DNA from: Botryococcus braunii
Taxonomy: Eukaryota; Chlorophyta; Trebouxiophyceae
Assembly (NCBI GenBank): GCA_002005505.1
Contig: KV908572.1
Coordinates: 45,001 to 65,000, forward strand
Direction of reading: 5' to 3'
Length of the DNA: 20,000 bases
Shown: in pieces, positions 7,768-16,178 of the stretch
Numbering within the stretch: the stretch's first letter is position 1
How the letters are laid out: each line of letters opens with the position of its first letter
Program-made: the position numbers and the translations under genes
Notes under the pieces: generated by a model
The model's database searches: none
Told to the model about the DNA's origin: nothing
What the model saw: the letters and a program-made list of their open reading frames with translations, nothing else

Positions 7768-10006
7768 CTACAGCTTTCCCTCCTCCTGAGCCATGACCTG
7801 TGGCTTGTGAAGGGCTCCCGCTCCCTCTACTCAGGCACTCAGTAATTCTCTCAGAAGGAGATGCAGAGGGAGACATCTGTACTCTGGATTTCAGCTCCCT
7901 CACGAGAGTTCGCCTCTCAGCTCTCTCTTGCCTTTGCTGTGCCTGCACAGCTGACCTTTGGGCTTCCCCTGCTGTAGGAGCCCCTGAAGGGGGTCTGAGC
8001 AATTGCTGGGTCGCCTGCAGACGCTCATCTTGACCCAATTGTCCTTCCCCACCACGTGCACAGTCTCTCAATCTGTCAAGGAAGGACCAGCTGCGCCCCT
8101 CAGGATGTACAGCGGCTTCAGTGTCAGTCCCTGGTGAGCCTGCAGGCTGAACAGGGGAAGGAGACCTTGTCTCTGGTCCTCCCGTTGAGTGTTGATGTGT
8201 GTTGCAGGGCTCTCGTGGTTGCTGCAGTTCATCGTTGCCAGTTGCAGGTGATCCAAGGGTCCGCTTGGTTGCGCCAGAAGGTCCGGGTGATGGTCCTGCT
8301 CCAAGACGTGCTGGGACTTGTGTTTGCAGAGGGTCCATGGGTCTTGGTCCAGCAGGCGCCTCCACTGCTGGGGCAGTTCTGGAGGCAGGGGACTGACTGC
8401 CTTGTGCAGCAGGACCTGGTGGAGGCTGCGCTTGATGGCGCCCCCATGTGCGAAGGTCCAGGTAGCCCACTGCTGGCGCTCCAAGCTCCTCTTCGATAAA
8501 GCGCACGTCCCGGGACACCTTTATGCCTTGAGCGGTGAGGATGCGATAGGCCTTGGATCCCACCTCGTATCCCACCATCATCCCAGGCAGTGACCTTGGT
8601 CCAGTTGCGGTCATGTGTGGCTTCTGAAGTAGGACGAATGCCTTGCATCCCCAGATCCGAAGGACAGCTGCTGGTGGCTTGATGCCAAAGAAGGCCTCAT
8701 ATGGGGTGACGCTCCTGTTGCTGGCAGGCACAATGTTGCACAGAAGGACTGCTGCTTGGAGGGCCTCCTTCCATAGCGACTGTTTGGCTTGCGCTGCTGC
8801 TAGTAGGGTTCTGACACGCTCCTTGAGTGTGCGGTTCATGCGCTCCGCTGCTCCGTTCTGCTGGGGCGTTCCAGGCGCAGAGGTTTCCACCTCAATACCC
8901 TGGACGATGCAAAATGACCTGAACTCCTGGTTGAGGAACTCTGTGCCCCTGTCAGACCGTATGGATTTGATCTGCAGGTTCAGTCGCTTCTGCCAGAATG
9001 TGAGCAAGTCCTTCAGCTTCCTGGGGATCTCTGCCTTGGACTTCACAGGGATAGCTGCAACACCGTGTGACGCTTCATCCAGAACTGTGACCCAGTACTT
9101 CTCTCCAGTGAGTGCTCTGACAGGCAGTTCTCCAACTGTGTCCAGGTGTATGCGTTCTAGGACACGACTGGCAGGCCTTGTGCTGATTGGAAATGGTGGG
9201 CGAGGCAGCTTTCCCTGAAGGCAGGCCTCACAGGCGGAGGAGCAGTCTGCACAGGGTACAAGGGACACAGGGATACCCTTGATCAATCCTTCTCTTGTGA
9301 TCCTGGACATGGCTGTCTCTCCTGGATGGCCCAAGCGTCTGTGCCAGAGGTCTCTCTGCTGACAATTGTGAGGAAGCTTTACCGGTCCTTCTGCGCTGTC
9401 TGGCAGGGAGGATGCTCTGGGCACTGACAAGGATCTGCACTGAACGCGCTGCAGGTAGTAAAGGCCCTTAGACATGGCAACTGCACACTCCCAAGTTTCA
9501 GGACCGATCATCTGCACATGTGCTCCTCTGCTGTCAGTGCGAAACTGGCATCCATCTTTAATAGCTGCTGACACTGAAATGAGGTTTGTCGTTGCAGTTG
9601 GTACACACTGTACATCATGGAGCCAGAGCTGGGACCCACGTGCATCAAGAAGGCAGACTGACCCCTTTGCAATAATCCCCCCCACTGCATCACTGGTCGC
9701 CAGGTGGAGAGGTCTGGGGGACTGGTACACAACTGAATTGTGCAAGTATTGGGGATTGTTCACCAAGTGGATGGATGCGCCACTGTCTAGGAGCCATGCC
9801 AGAGCGGTAGGGGACTGGCATATGGCATAAAGGGTGGTGGAAACTGCATGAGCTGTGCATCTGAGCTCATCTGAGCTCTGCATATGAGCTGTCATGCTGA
9901 GCTGTGCATCTGCTGGCATAAACATTGCTCCAGTCGTGTTGGAAGGAGCTGATATAGCGCCAGTGCTTGCTTCATAGTCGATGATCGCGGGCGTCGGCAT
10001 CACCAT
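7715..10006 (-). CDS. pol: copia-1 pol, first part: protease and integrase
   Basis: ATG at 10006 (an in-frame TGA lies 6 nt upstream, with a GTG between), 763 codons, stop TAA at 7715. Domains: aspartic protease with LAWLLDSGASIHLVNN (Asp about 74); GAG-pre-integrase zinc module H222-x4-H227...C259-x2-C262 (LWHRRLGHPG, CEACLQGK); integrase core DDE with Asp289 (IHLDTVG), Asp352 (IRSDRGTEF) and Glu388 (QQNGAAERMNR); then a C-terminal region with WGCKAFV, and a 240-residue hinge rich in Pro, Gln, Ser and Arg. Known: protease matures the polyprotein and integrase inserts the cDNA. Odd: only about 73 residues precede protease, with no capsid and no CCHC knuckle, so gag is missing. The final residues overlap the RT frame. 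Confidence 0.92.
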   Translation of the reverse strand: MVMPTPAIIDYEASTGAISAPSNTTGAMFMPADAQLSMTAHMQSSDELRCTAHAVSTTLYAICQSPTALAWLLDSGASIHLVNNPQYLHNSVVYQSPRPLHLATSDAVGGIIAKGSVCLLDARGSQLWLHDVQCVPTATTNLISVSAAIKDGCQFRTDSRGAHVQMIGPETWECAVAMSKGLYYLQRVQCRSLSVPRASSLPDSAEGPVKLPHNCQQRDLWHRRLGHPGETAMSRITREGLIKGIPVSLVPCADCSSACEACLQGKLPRPPFPISTRPASRVLERIHLDTVGELPVRALTGEKYWVTVLDEASHGVAAIPVKSKAEIPRKLKDLLTFWQKRLNLQIKSIRSDRGTEFLNQEFRSFCIVQGIEVETSAPGTPQQNGAAERMNRTLKERVRTLLAAAQAKQSLWKEALQAAVLLCNIVPASNRSVTPYEAFFGIKPPAAVLRIWGCKAFVLLQKPHMTATGPRSLPGMMVGYEVGSKAYRILTAQGIKVSRDVRFIEEELGAPAVGYLDLRTWGRHQAQPPPGPAAQGSQSPASRTAPAVEAPAGPRPMDPLQTQVPARLGAGPSPGPSGATKRTLGSPATGNDELQQPREPCNTHQHSTGGPETRSPSPVQPAGSPGTDTEAAVHPEGRSWSFLDRLRDCARGGEGQLGQDERLQATQQLLRPPSGAPTAGEAQRSAVQAQQRQERAERRTLVRELKSRVQMSPSASPSERITECLSRGSGSPSQATGHGSGGGKAVERRESGSRGSEFPAWVP

Positions 10007-10030
10007 CACTCATGCGGATGCGGATGAGCG

Positions 10031-10043
10031 TGGGCCCATAACC
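10031..10043 (-). promoter_or_regulatory. Half-tRNA primer-binding site of copia-1
   Basis: Plus strand TGGGCCCATAACC is the anticodon loop and flanking stem of eukaryotic initiator tRNA-Met, so the minus (RNA) strand GGTTATGGGCCCA can pair with it over 13 nt. It lies 3 nt inside the 5' LTR end. Known: copia, Ty5 and Osser prime with a cleaved initiator tRNA in this way. This fixes the element's orientation. Confidence 0.75.
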
Positions 10044-10046
10044 TCG

Positions 10047-10796
10047 TACATTTAGGTTATGGGCTGAAGACCTGCAAGCACGAGCGGAGCGAGTGATCAG
10101 TTGCTTTAGTTGGCTGGGCAGTCCGTGTGACGGCCTTACGCCATAAGCAAAACACTTGCTGTCTTCACACATGCATCAATCATTGATAGTGCTAGGCAAG
10201 TAGTTACATTAAGAGTCTTCTTATGCTAACGCAATTGAGCCTCCATAACATAAATCCTTGCATGCGCTAACAAATATCTTGCATGATACTTGTCTCCCTG
10301 ATCTTCACTCATAGGTATGACACCCGCAACCAATGAAGATACAGATGTTCAACAATTAAGTTATAGCAAGCAAGTAACTTGTCCATGCATGTCTTAACAT
10401 GTCTAACTAGGCCAATCGGCCTTACCTGCAAGCACGAGCGGAGCGAGTGATCAGTTGCTTTAGTTGGCTGGGCAGTCCGTGTGACGGCCTTACGCCATAA
10501 ACAAAACACTTGCTGTCTTCACACATGCATCAATCATTTGATAGTGCTAGGCAAGTGACATTCAACTCCGCTGCTTGCCTTTCAAATACCAGCGTTGCAA
10601 GATCACGCGTTGATCTGGCAACCACGTGCGAATACCGTACGACACTATTCGTAACATGACCTTGTGCTCAATTACACTTCTCTGTGATAATGGTCTCATG
10701 TATGCCTTTGTTCATGCCAATGTTTATCAGTTCCTCTTAAGAGTTCATGTCTGTTCAAGAGGAAGGCAATCTCACTATATGTCACAAAATGTAACA
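10047..10796 (-). repeat. 5' LTR of copia-1
   Basis: 750 bp; minus strand TGTTACATTTTG...AACCTAAATGTA. It has the same internal 132-bp duplication (starting about 10070 and 10424). Both copies share GCGGAGCG and TTGCTTTAG, unlike the 3' LTR. The last bases form an 11-bp perfect inverted repeat with the primer site. Confidence 0.88.
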
Positions 10797-11149
10797 GCTG
10801 GCATGCATGTCTTAAAATATCTTGCTGGTACTAAGAATTTGGGGCTTGTGTGGGAGAAGAGTGACAAAGGTTTTATGGCCTTTGTTGACTCAGATTATGC
10901 AGGGGATTTGGATTGTAGAAAGTCCACCTCTCGTTTTGTTTTCATGTCTGGGTCAGCTGCAGTTTCATGGGGTAGCAAGTTGCAACCAATAGTTGCTTTG
11001 TCTACTGTTGAAGCTGAGTTTATCTCCATGTGTACTGGAGTTCAGGAAGCACTGTGGTTCACCAAGTTGATTACTGACTTTGGTGAAAATCCTGGAAGTA
11101 TTGTGGTTTACACTGACAATACTGGAGCCCTTGCTAATGTGAAGGGGAT
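10797..11149 (+). pseudogene. pol: copia-2 RNase H, first fragment
   Basis: The plus-strand frame from the copia-1 LTR edge reads MHVLKYLAGTKNLGLVW, then the RNase H motifs FVDSDYAGDLD, STVEAEFISMC and VVYTDNTGALA. The first three catalytic acidic residues are visible. It breaks inside a Gly-Ile codon pair at the gypsy-1 insertion and resumes at 18022. Everything upstream (gag, protease, integrase, RT) is missing, replaced at 10796 by the copia-1 LTR. An open frame that extends leftwards into the LTR (from 10626) is a chance fusion. Confidence 0.92.
11145..11149 (+). repeat. Target-site duplication of gypsy-1, left copy
   Basis: GGGAT, repeated at 18022-18026. Five bp is the usual length for Ty3/gypsy integration, and removing one copy plus the element restores the RNase H frame of copia-2. 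Confidence 0.96.
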
Positions 11150-11448
11150 TGATACAGTAGAAACGGCCAAAGGATGCGGGAACAATGGTTACAACTTGTT
11201 TGGGCTCCACCTCAGTACCCGTCCAGTCCGGCCCGGTCCTTCCTCTGCCAAAGCCTTATTCTATCCTGTTCTAAGTGTGTCCCTGTCTCCATCGCCAATG
11301 CGCCTTGTCAAGTAAGGGGTTACTCCCTTGGCGCGTGAAGTAGCCACTTCTAGGCGTGGAGGAACATAACTCACGAAGGGACCTTTATGGAGGTCCAAAT
11401 CCTCGTGGTCCGGTCATTTTCCTATAACACGCGACTATTCCTGTTACA
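11150..11448 (-). repeat. 3' LTR of gypsy-1
   Basis: On the minus strand TGTAACAGGAATAG...CTACTGTATCA. No difference from 17723-18021 was seen on a base-by-base read. Confidence 0.97.
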
Positions 11449-11461
11449 CCCTCCCCCCCTT
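11449..11461 (-). promoter_or_regulatory. Polypurine tract of gypsy-1
   Basis: AAGGGGGGAGGG on the minus strand, abutting the 3' LTR. Confidence 0.85.
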
Positions 11462-12032
11462 AGCTTGGACGTCACGGCCAAGAGGGAGACTCACTCTAAA
11501 CAACTACACTACGCACCTAACACACTTGGCAGAGGTACGGTCCTGTCACGTCCTGTCCGCGGGTACTAGTCTGGCGTCCCCAGCCCAAGCCAGACCCCTG
11601 TCCTGTCTTGTCCAGCCCTGTCCGTATAACAATGTAAAATCTGTCCCGTCCATACATAAATTCGCCCGTCCTGTCCAATAGGAATTCTTCCCAACGGCAG
11701 TGGGGCCACCCATCTGCGTCGGGCGTTACGCTACAGCGCGAGCTAGCACGGATGTCGCGACATTACATGATTGACGTCCGAAACCTGACAAGGGTGAGCA
11801 GTCAGCACCGCACGCACCCGAGGTAGACGACACCCTACCTCGACGAGTCCTGTCCAGGGTGAGCGGTCATCACCGCACGCACCCGAGGTAAACATTCTAC
11901 CCCGCTTACGTCCTATTCATCCGAGTGCGCTCTAGTACTGGGATACCCCCAGGGTACACTCTAAGGGCCAAGCTTAGAGCTTCCAAGGTGGCCCAAGGAC
12001 GTACCGAGGGGCCGACCCGACCTGCCAGAGCA
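11462..12032 (-). other. gypsy-1 3' untranslated region
   Basis: 571 bp between the pol stop and the polypurine tract with no convincing frame. It contains a 38-bp direct repeat (11791-11828 and 11856-11893, three mismatches). There are also at least five scattered copies of CCTGTCC (GGACAGG in the RNA sense) between about 11540 and 11856. Possible uses are packaging, export or polyadenylation signals, but none is shown. Confidence 0.6.
11791..11893. repeat. 38-bp direct repeat in the gypsy-1 3' region
   Basis: AGGGTGAGC(A/G)GTCA(G/T)CACC... twice, 65 bp apart in start, three mismatches. The second copy contains the hairpin GCGGT-CATC-ACCGC. Confidence 0.85.
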
Positions 12033-15000
12033 CTAAGCGCGCCTAGCGCGCTTCCGCTGCTTCTCAGCATTTTTACCACGTCCTTTACGTTTCTTGTCCA
12101 CCTTTTCTTTTTGTTCCGGCCTGTGCTCCGTGGTTAAATCCCAGTACCGCTGTAACGCCTCCCTGGCGTGTTCTAAGTTATCCTCTGGCTCCCAAGTATT
12201 ATGAATATCCTGATACCCGGTCCACTTTACAAGATATTCTCGCGCAGTTTTTCGACCTCGTAACTTTCGTTCCCTGTGAGCTAGCACAGCCTCGACCTCA
12301 TACTCCTCTTCTCCATCAATAATCTCAGGTAGAGGAGGAGGTTGTACCGTCCCACCTTCCTTATAAGGCTTAAGCATAGAAACATGGAAGACATCATGAA
12401 CCCTCAGAGTTTTTGGAAGCCTAATTCTGAAAGCTACCGATGATACCTCCTGGACGATGGGAAAAGGCCCAATAAACCGAGGTAAGAGTTTTCTTGTCCG
12501 AGTATGCTTGAATTTCAGATTCTTTGTTGAGAGGAGGACAGGTTGGCCTATTTTTAAAATAGGAGCATCGTTTCTCCTCGCGTCCGCATATGCCTTCATG
12601 CGGTCCTGCGCAGCTTTGAGACATGTCCGCGCTCTTTCTAGATCCCATCTCATCCTTCGTACAAACTCTGCTGCTGCCGGTACATACTCACGTACAGAAG
12701 ATGTCACACCTTCATAGACTTCCTGGAAGGGAATCGTGGGATCCTGACCGAAAGTCAACCTAAATGGAGTAGTGTTGATTGATTGCTGAAAAGTGTTGTT
12801 GTAAGAAAATTCAGCCTCACACAAATGTTTATCCCAGTCGTTGTGTCTTCCAGTGACGTAATGACGCAAATAATCCTCCAAAATCCTATTAATTCGTTCC
12901 GTTTGACCGTCGGTCTGCGGATGAAACGCTGTAGATAGCGCAGAGCGACAACCGGTCAACCGAAAGAGCTCTTGACAGAAGCGACCCACCCACCTAGGAT
13001 CTCTGTCTGATACAATGTGAGTGGGAAACCCATGCAAGGTGAAAACCCGGGTCCGTAACAGTTGAGCTATCACTTCTGCACTTGCGTCAGTGGTCGTCGG
13101 AGCGAAGTGCGCATACTTTGACAACCTATCAACAGCAACCCAGATAGCGTCATATCCTTCCTTAGTTCTTGGCAGTCCAGTGATTAGGTCCATAGACATT
13201 GATTGCCACTTTCTGTCAGGTATTTCTAGAGGGTGTAGTAACCCTGCAGGTAAGTGTGCTGGGGCTTTGACACGCTGACACGAGTCACATTGGGCCACAA
13301 AGTCAGCCACATCTGCGGCCATCCCTGGCCACCACCAGGAACGTTGAACTAATTCGAGGGTCCTGTCCCTGCCTGGATGACCAACTATAGGTGGTCCATG
13401 CAAATTTTCCAGGATTTCTCTACGAAGGTTACGTTCGACACCGTCAGAACTCATATGGTGGGAGGGAACGTAAATGCGCGCACCGCGCTTCCACAAGCCA
13501 CTATGGAAGCTTAACTTGCGGCGATTTTGTTTACGATGGAGCCAATCATCTATCTCATATGCCTCACTTAAAACCCTTCCCCATCCCCTCAACCCGTCCA
13601 TCGGCGTGGGTAGGGTGGTGGAGTCTGCAGCCTCCCCAACCCCCATCGCTCCTACTCCGACAGGGGGAGAGTGCTCCCCCAGGGGCCCTGCCCTAGCCTG
13701 AACCGACGCCTGAACCCCAGCCTGGGCCCGAGCTAGGGCTCGGACGTGGGCCCCGGCTAAGTGAGGACTCCTAGACAATGGGTCAGCAGGGTTAGTGGAT
13801 CCCGGCGCATATTCCCATTGGATGTCGAATAACTGTAGAAACTCCGCCCAGCGCGCCCGTCTGGGTGAGAGTAGGGTTTGGGTTTGCAAAAAACTATTCG
13901 CGCGATGGTCCGTAACAACTGTGAAAGTTTGCCCTAATAAGTAACACCTCCACTCCTTGAGGGCATACAACACACCTGCAAGCTCTTTCTCAGTTGTGGA
14001 ATAATTGCGTTCGGCATTACTAAGCTTTTTACTGAAGTATGCTACAGGTCTACCTTCTTGCAATAGTACTGCACCCACCCCATAGTCACTGGCATCTGAG
14101 ATCACTTTGAAAGGCTTGCTACTGTCTGGGAGTGCTAGTACAGGAGCATTGGACAAAGTTTCTTTTAAACTTTGAAACGCGTGCTCTTCAGCTTCTCCCC
14201 ACGTCCAAGGAACTTTGCCAGTGAGCCGGGTTAAGGGGGCCGCAAGCGTACTGTAACCCGGGACGAACTTGCGGAAGTAGTTGGCTAGTCCCAAGAATTG
14301 TCGTACGTGCGTGCTCCCCGTGGGTGTTGGCCAGTCCACAATAGTCCGAACTTTGGCAGGGTCAACTTTGATGCCGTCGCGCCCCACGACATGTCCCAAA
14401 TACCGCAACTCGTCAGCAAAAAACTCACACTTGGATAATTTTGCATAAAGTTTTTCCTCTCTCAGCCGAGTAAGGATGCGAGTTAAGTGCTCTAAGTGCT
14501 GTTCCCTGGACTTGCTGTATACCAACAAATCATCTAGGTAAACCACAACAAAGCCCTCTCGAATAAAATCATGAAACACACTGTTCATCAGTCTCTGAAA
14601 CGTGGAGGGAGCATTCGTGAGACCAAAAGGAAGCACCAAAAATTCAAATGAACCTAAGGGTGTTCTAAAGGCGGTTTTGGGAACATCGGATTCATGTAAT
14701 CGCACTTGATGGTAACCTGACAAGAGATCAAAAGAGGTAAAGAACTTTGAACCCTGCAGCTTGTCCAGAAGATCGTCTATCCGTGGCAACGGATATTTGT
14801 CCTTCCTTGTTAAGTTATTAACTGCCCTGTAATCTATAACCATTCGGAATGTTCCGTCTTTCTTTCTCACAAACAATATGGGGCTACCATACGGTGATGC
14901 ACTCGGCCTGATGAAACCCTGTGCTAGTAATTCCTCAACCTGCCTCCGACACTCCGCCACTTCTGGTTCAGCCAACCTATAAGTGGGGCGACAGGGCGGC

Positions 15001-16178
15001 GTATGGCCGGGTGTCATAGGTATAGTGTGCAAGATGCCCCTGTCTGGAGGTAAATCTGGCAATTTCTCTGGAAAAACATCCAAAAACTCTAACAACAATT
15101 GCTTCAGGTCTTGTGGCTTGTCAGTCATACCCTCAATAACACGCCGGGAGTTTTCGTTTAAATTTAGGCCGGTGGCTCCGCTGTCTTCGTCCCAAGGATT
15201 ATCCCCCTCTGTAGTTGCCACTGCAACCCTATGGAGATAGTGTGTTGCACAAACTGAGTCCTGTCCACTCCTTGCCTCTCGCACTACCCCCCAAAACCCT
15301 GGACAACCCTTTCGCATAGCCCGCCTAGCTTGACCCTCACTTATAACATTTACTTTTTGCGCCGGTAAGGTACCTCTTTCACTAGGGGGCAGCGGGTTGA
15401 GGAGTGTAATGTAGTGTGAGGAATGAGGCGGTTTAAGATGAACTGCGCCATGATTGTAGTCAATTAACGCTTTTCTTTCTTTCAGAAAATCCTCACCAAG
15501 GATTAAGTCCACCCCATCCAACAGAGTTTCGCAGACAATGAAATCCCTCTGTTCCACATATGTTTGAGATAAGTGCACCCTGAGCTTAGCTGTCCCCGCC
15601 GAGCGCATGGTCTGCCCATCTGCAAGCTGGACATCCACACACTTCTTTGACAGCCTCACTCCGAGAGTAGCTAGGAAGTCATGTCTGACGAACGAGTGCG
15701 TCGCCCCGGTATCGACTAAAGCGACGCCCTTCACACCAGTACAGTTAACATGAAAAAGCATTGCTAAATGCCTATTTGAAAAAGCTTGAGCAAAAGATAC
15801 GCTAAATTTGGGTCCGGCATGGTAAACTACATAGGAGTAGGGGACATCAGGTCCCTTGGTACCTTGCAGGATAACTCTCATGCCTTTTAGCCATGGGTAC
15901 ACTGCCTTGGATTTCGCCACTTTACTACCCATTAGAAAACAAGCACTTAAATGTTTATTTGCTTGTTGCTCACGAGCGAAAGTGGATAAGGTGTCCTCCG
16001 CTTTACCTATAGGTACTGCAACAAATGTCGGTTTAGACGTTCCATCGGGTAGGGTATTGTCAAAGGGGCCTCTAGAAAAAGAACAATGCAAAAACTCAGA
16101 ACAACGTTGCTCGATAGAAGAATGAAAAGATTCCCAAGGAACAAAAGTGTGGAGGTTTCCTTCTCTAACTCCACTCAT
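12033..16178 (-). CDS. pol: gypsy-1 Pol polyprotein (PR-RT-RH-IN-chromodomain)
   Basis: 1,381 residues. About 150 unassigned N-terminal residues precede the aspartic protease (VALVDTGATHSF, Asp156). Reverse transcriptase is about 400-600: FRMVIDYRAVNNLTRKDKYP, FDLLSGYHQV, LPFGLTNAPSTFQRLMN, YLDD 547-550. RNase H is about 685-800: Asp695, Glu732, Asp757, Asp799 in NPADPLSR. An Ala-rich spacer covers 805-860. Integrase: HHCC H927/H934/C964/C967, DDE Asp997/Asp1058/Glu1094, GPF at 1237-1239, HDVFHVSMLK. Chromodomain 1291-1346 (YEVE...YLVKWTGY...NTWEP), then a Lys/Arg-rich tail. All catalytic residues are present. The ATG overlaps the gag stop as ATGA, in the -1 frame. A pol-frame TAG two codons upstream makes this ATG the likely true start. 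Confidence 0.96.
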   Translation of the reverse strand: MSGVREGNLHTFVPWESFHSSIEQRCSEFLHCSFSRGPFDNTLPDGTSKPTFVAVPIGKAEDTLSTFAREQQANKHLSACFLMGSKVAKSKAVYPWLKGMRVILQGTKGPDVPYSYVVYHAGPKFSVSFAQAFSNRHLAMLFHVNCTGVKGVALVDTGATHSFVRHDFLATLGVRLSKKCVDVQLADGQTMRSAGTAKLRVHLSQTYVEQRDFIVCETLLDGVDLILGEDFLKERKALIDYNHGAVHLKPPHSSHYITLLNPLPPSERGTLPAQKVNVISEGQARRAMRKGCPGFWGVVREARSGQDSVCATHYLHRVAVATTEGDNPWDEDSGATGLNLNENSRRVIEGMTDKPQDLKQLLLEFLDVFPEKLPDLPPDRGILHTIPMTPGHTPPCRPTYRLAEPEVAECRRQVEELLAQGFIRPSASPYGSPILFVRKKDGTFRMVIDYRAVNNLTRKDKYPLPRIDDLLDKLQGSKFFTSFDLLSGYHQVRLHESDVPKTAFRTPLGSFEFLVLPFGLTNAPSTFQRLMNSVFHDFIREGFVVVYLDDLLVYSKSREQHLEHLTRILTRLREEKLYAKLSKCEFFADELRYLGHVVGRDGIKVDPAKVRTIVDWPTPTGSTHVRQFLGLANYFRKFVPGYSTLAAPLTRLTGKVPWTWGEAEEHAFQSLKETLSNAPVLALPDSSKPFKVISDASDYGVGAVLLQEGRPVAYFSKKLSNAERNYSTTEKELAGVLYALKEWRCYLLGQTFTVVTDHRANSFLQTQTLLSPRRARWAEFLQLFDIQWEYAPGSTNPADPLSRSPHLAGAHVRALARAQAGVQASVQARAGPLGEHSPPVGVGAMGVGEAADSTTLPTPMDGLRGWGRVLSEAYEIDDWLHRKQNRRKLSFHSGLWKRGARIYVPSHHMSSDGVERNLRREILENLHGPPIVGHPGRDRTLELVQRSWWWPGMAADVADFVAQCDSCQRVKAPAHLPAGLLHPLEIPDRKWQSMSMDLITGLPRTKEGYDAIWVAVDRLSKYAHFAPTTTDASAEVIAQLLRTRVFTLHGFPTHIVSDRDPRWVGRFCQELFRLTGCRSALSTAFHPQTDGQTERINRILEDYLRHYVTGRHNDWDKHLCEAEFSYNNTFQQSINTTPFRLTFGQDPTIPFQEVYEGVTSSVREYVPAAAEFVRRMRWDLERARTCLKAAQDRMKAYADARRNDAPILKIGQPVLLSTKNLKFKHTRTRKLLPRFIGPFPIVQEVSSVAFRIRLPKTLRVHDVFHVSMLKPYKEGGTVQPPPLPEIIDGEEEYEVEAVLAHRERKLRGRKTAREYLVKWTGYQDIHNTWEPEDNLEHAREALQRYWDLTTEHRPEQKEKVDKKRKGRGKNAEKQRKRARRA

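Larger units (their letters stand above)
4912..10796 (-). mobile_element. copia-1: Ty1/copia (Osser/Ty5-type primer) element without gag
   Basis: Two LTRs (4912-5660 and 10047-10796) flank a minus-strand internal region. In order it holds a half-tRNA primer site, protease, integrase, a long Pro/Gln/Arg-rich hinge, reverse transcriptase, RNase H and a polypurine tract. The domain order PR-IN-RT-RH defines Ty1/copia. No capsid or zinc-knuckle sequence lies between the primer site and protease (about 100 bp). The bases flanking the outer ends (TTTCT left, GCTGG right) do not match, so no target duplication is left. LTRs differ at roughly 27 of 750 positions by eye. Inferred: defective copy, mobile only with help, reshaped by recombination. 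Confidence 0.88.

Noticed and set aside
8643..9218. Plus-strand frame of 191 codons, and other plus frames over 7800-9830
   Set aside because: Exactly antisense to the well-supported copia-1 integrase and hinge; no domain of their own.
10626..10796. Upstream part of the plus frame running into copia-2 RNase H
   Set aside because: It is copia-1 LTR sequence fused in frame by chance; the real RNase H homology starts at 10797.
11150..11315. C-terminal extension of the RNase H frame into the gypsy-1 LTR
   Set aside because: The same peptide is read from both LTR copies and is only LTR sequence; the true continuation is at 18022.
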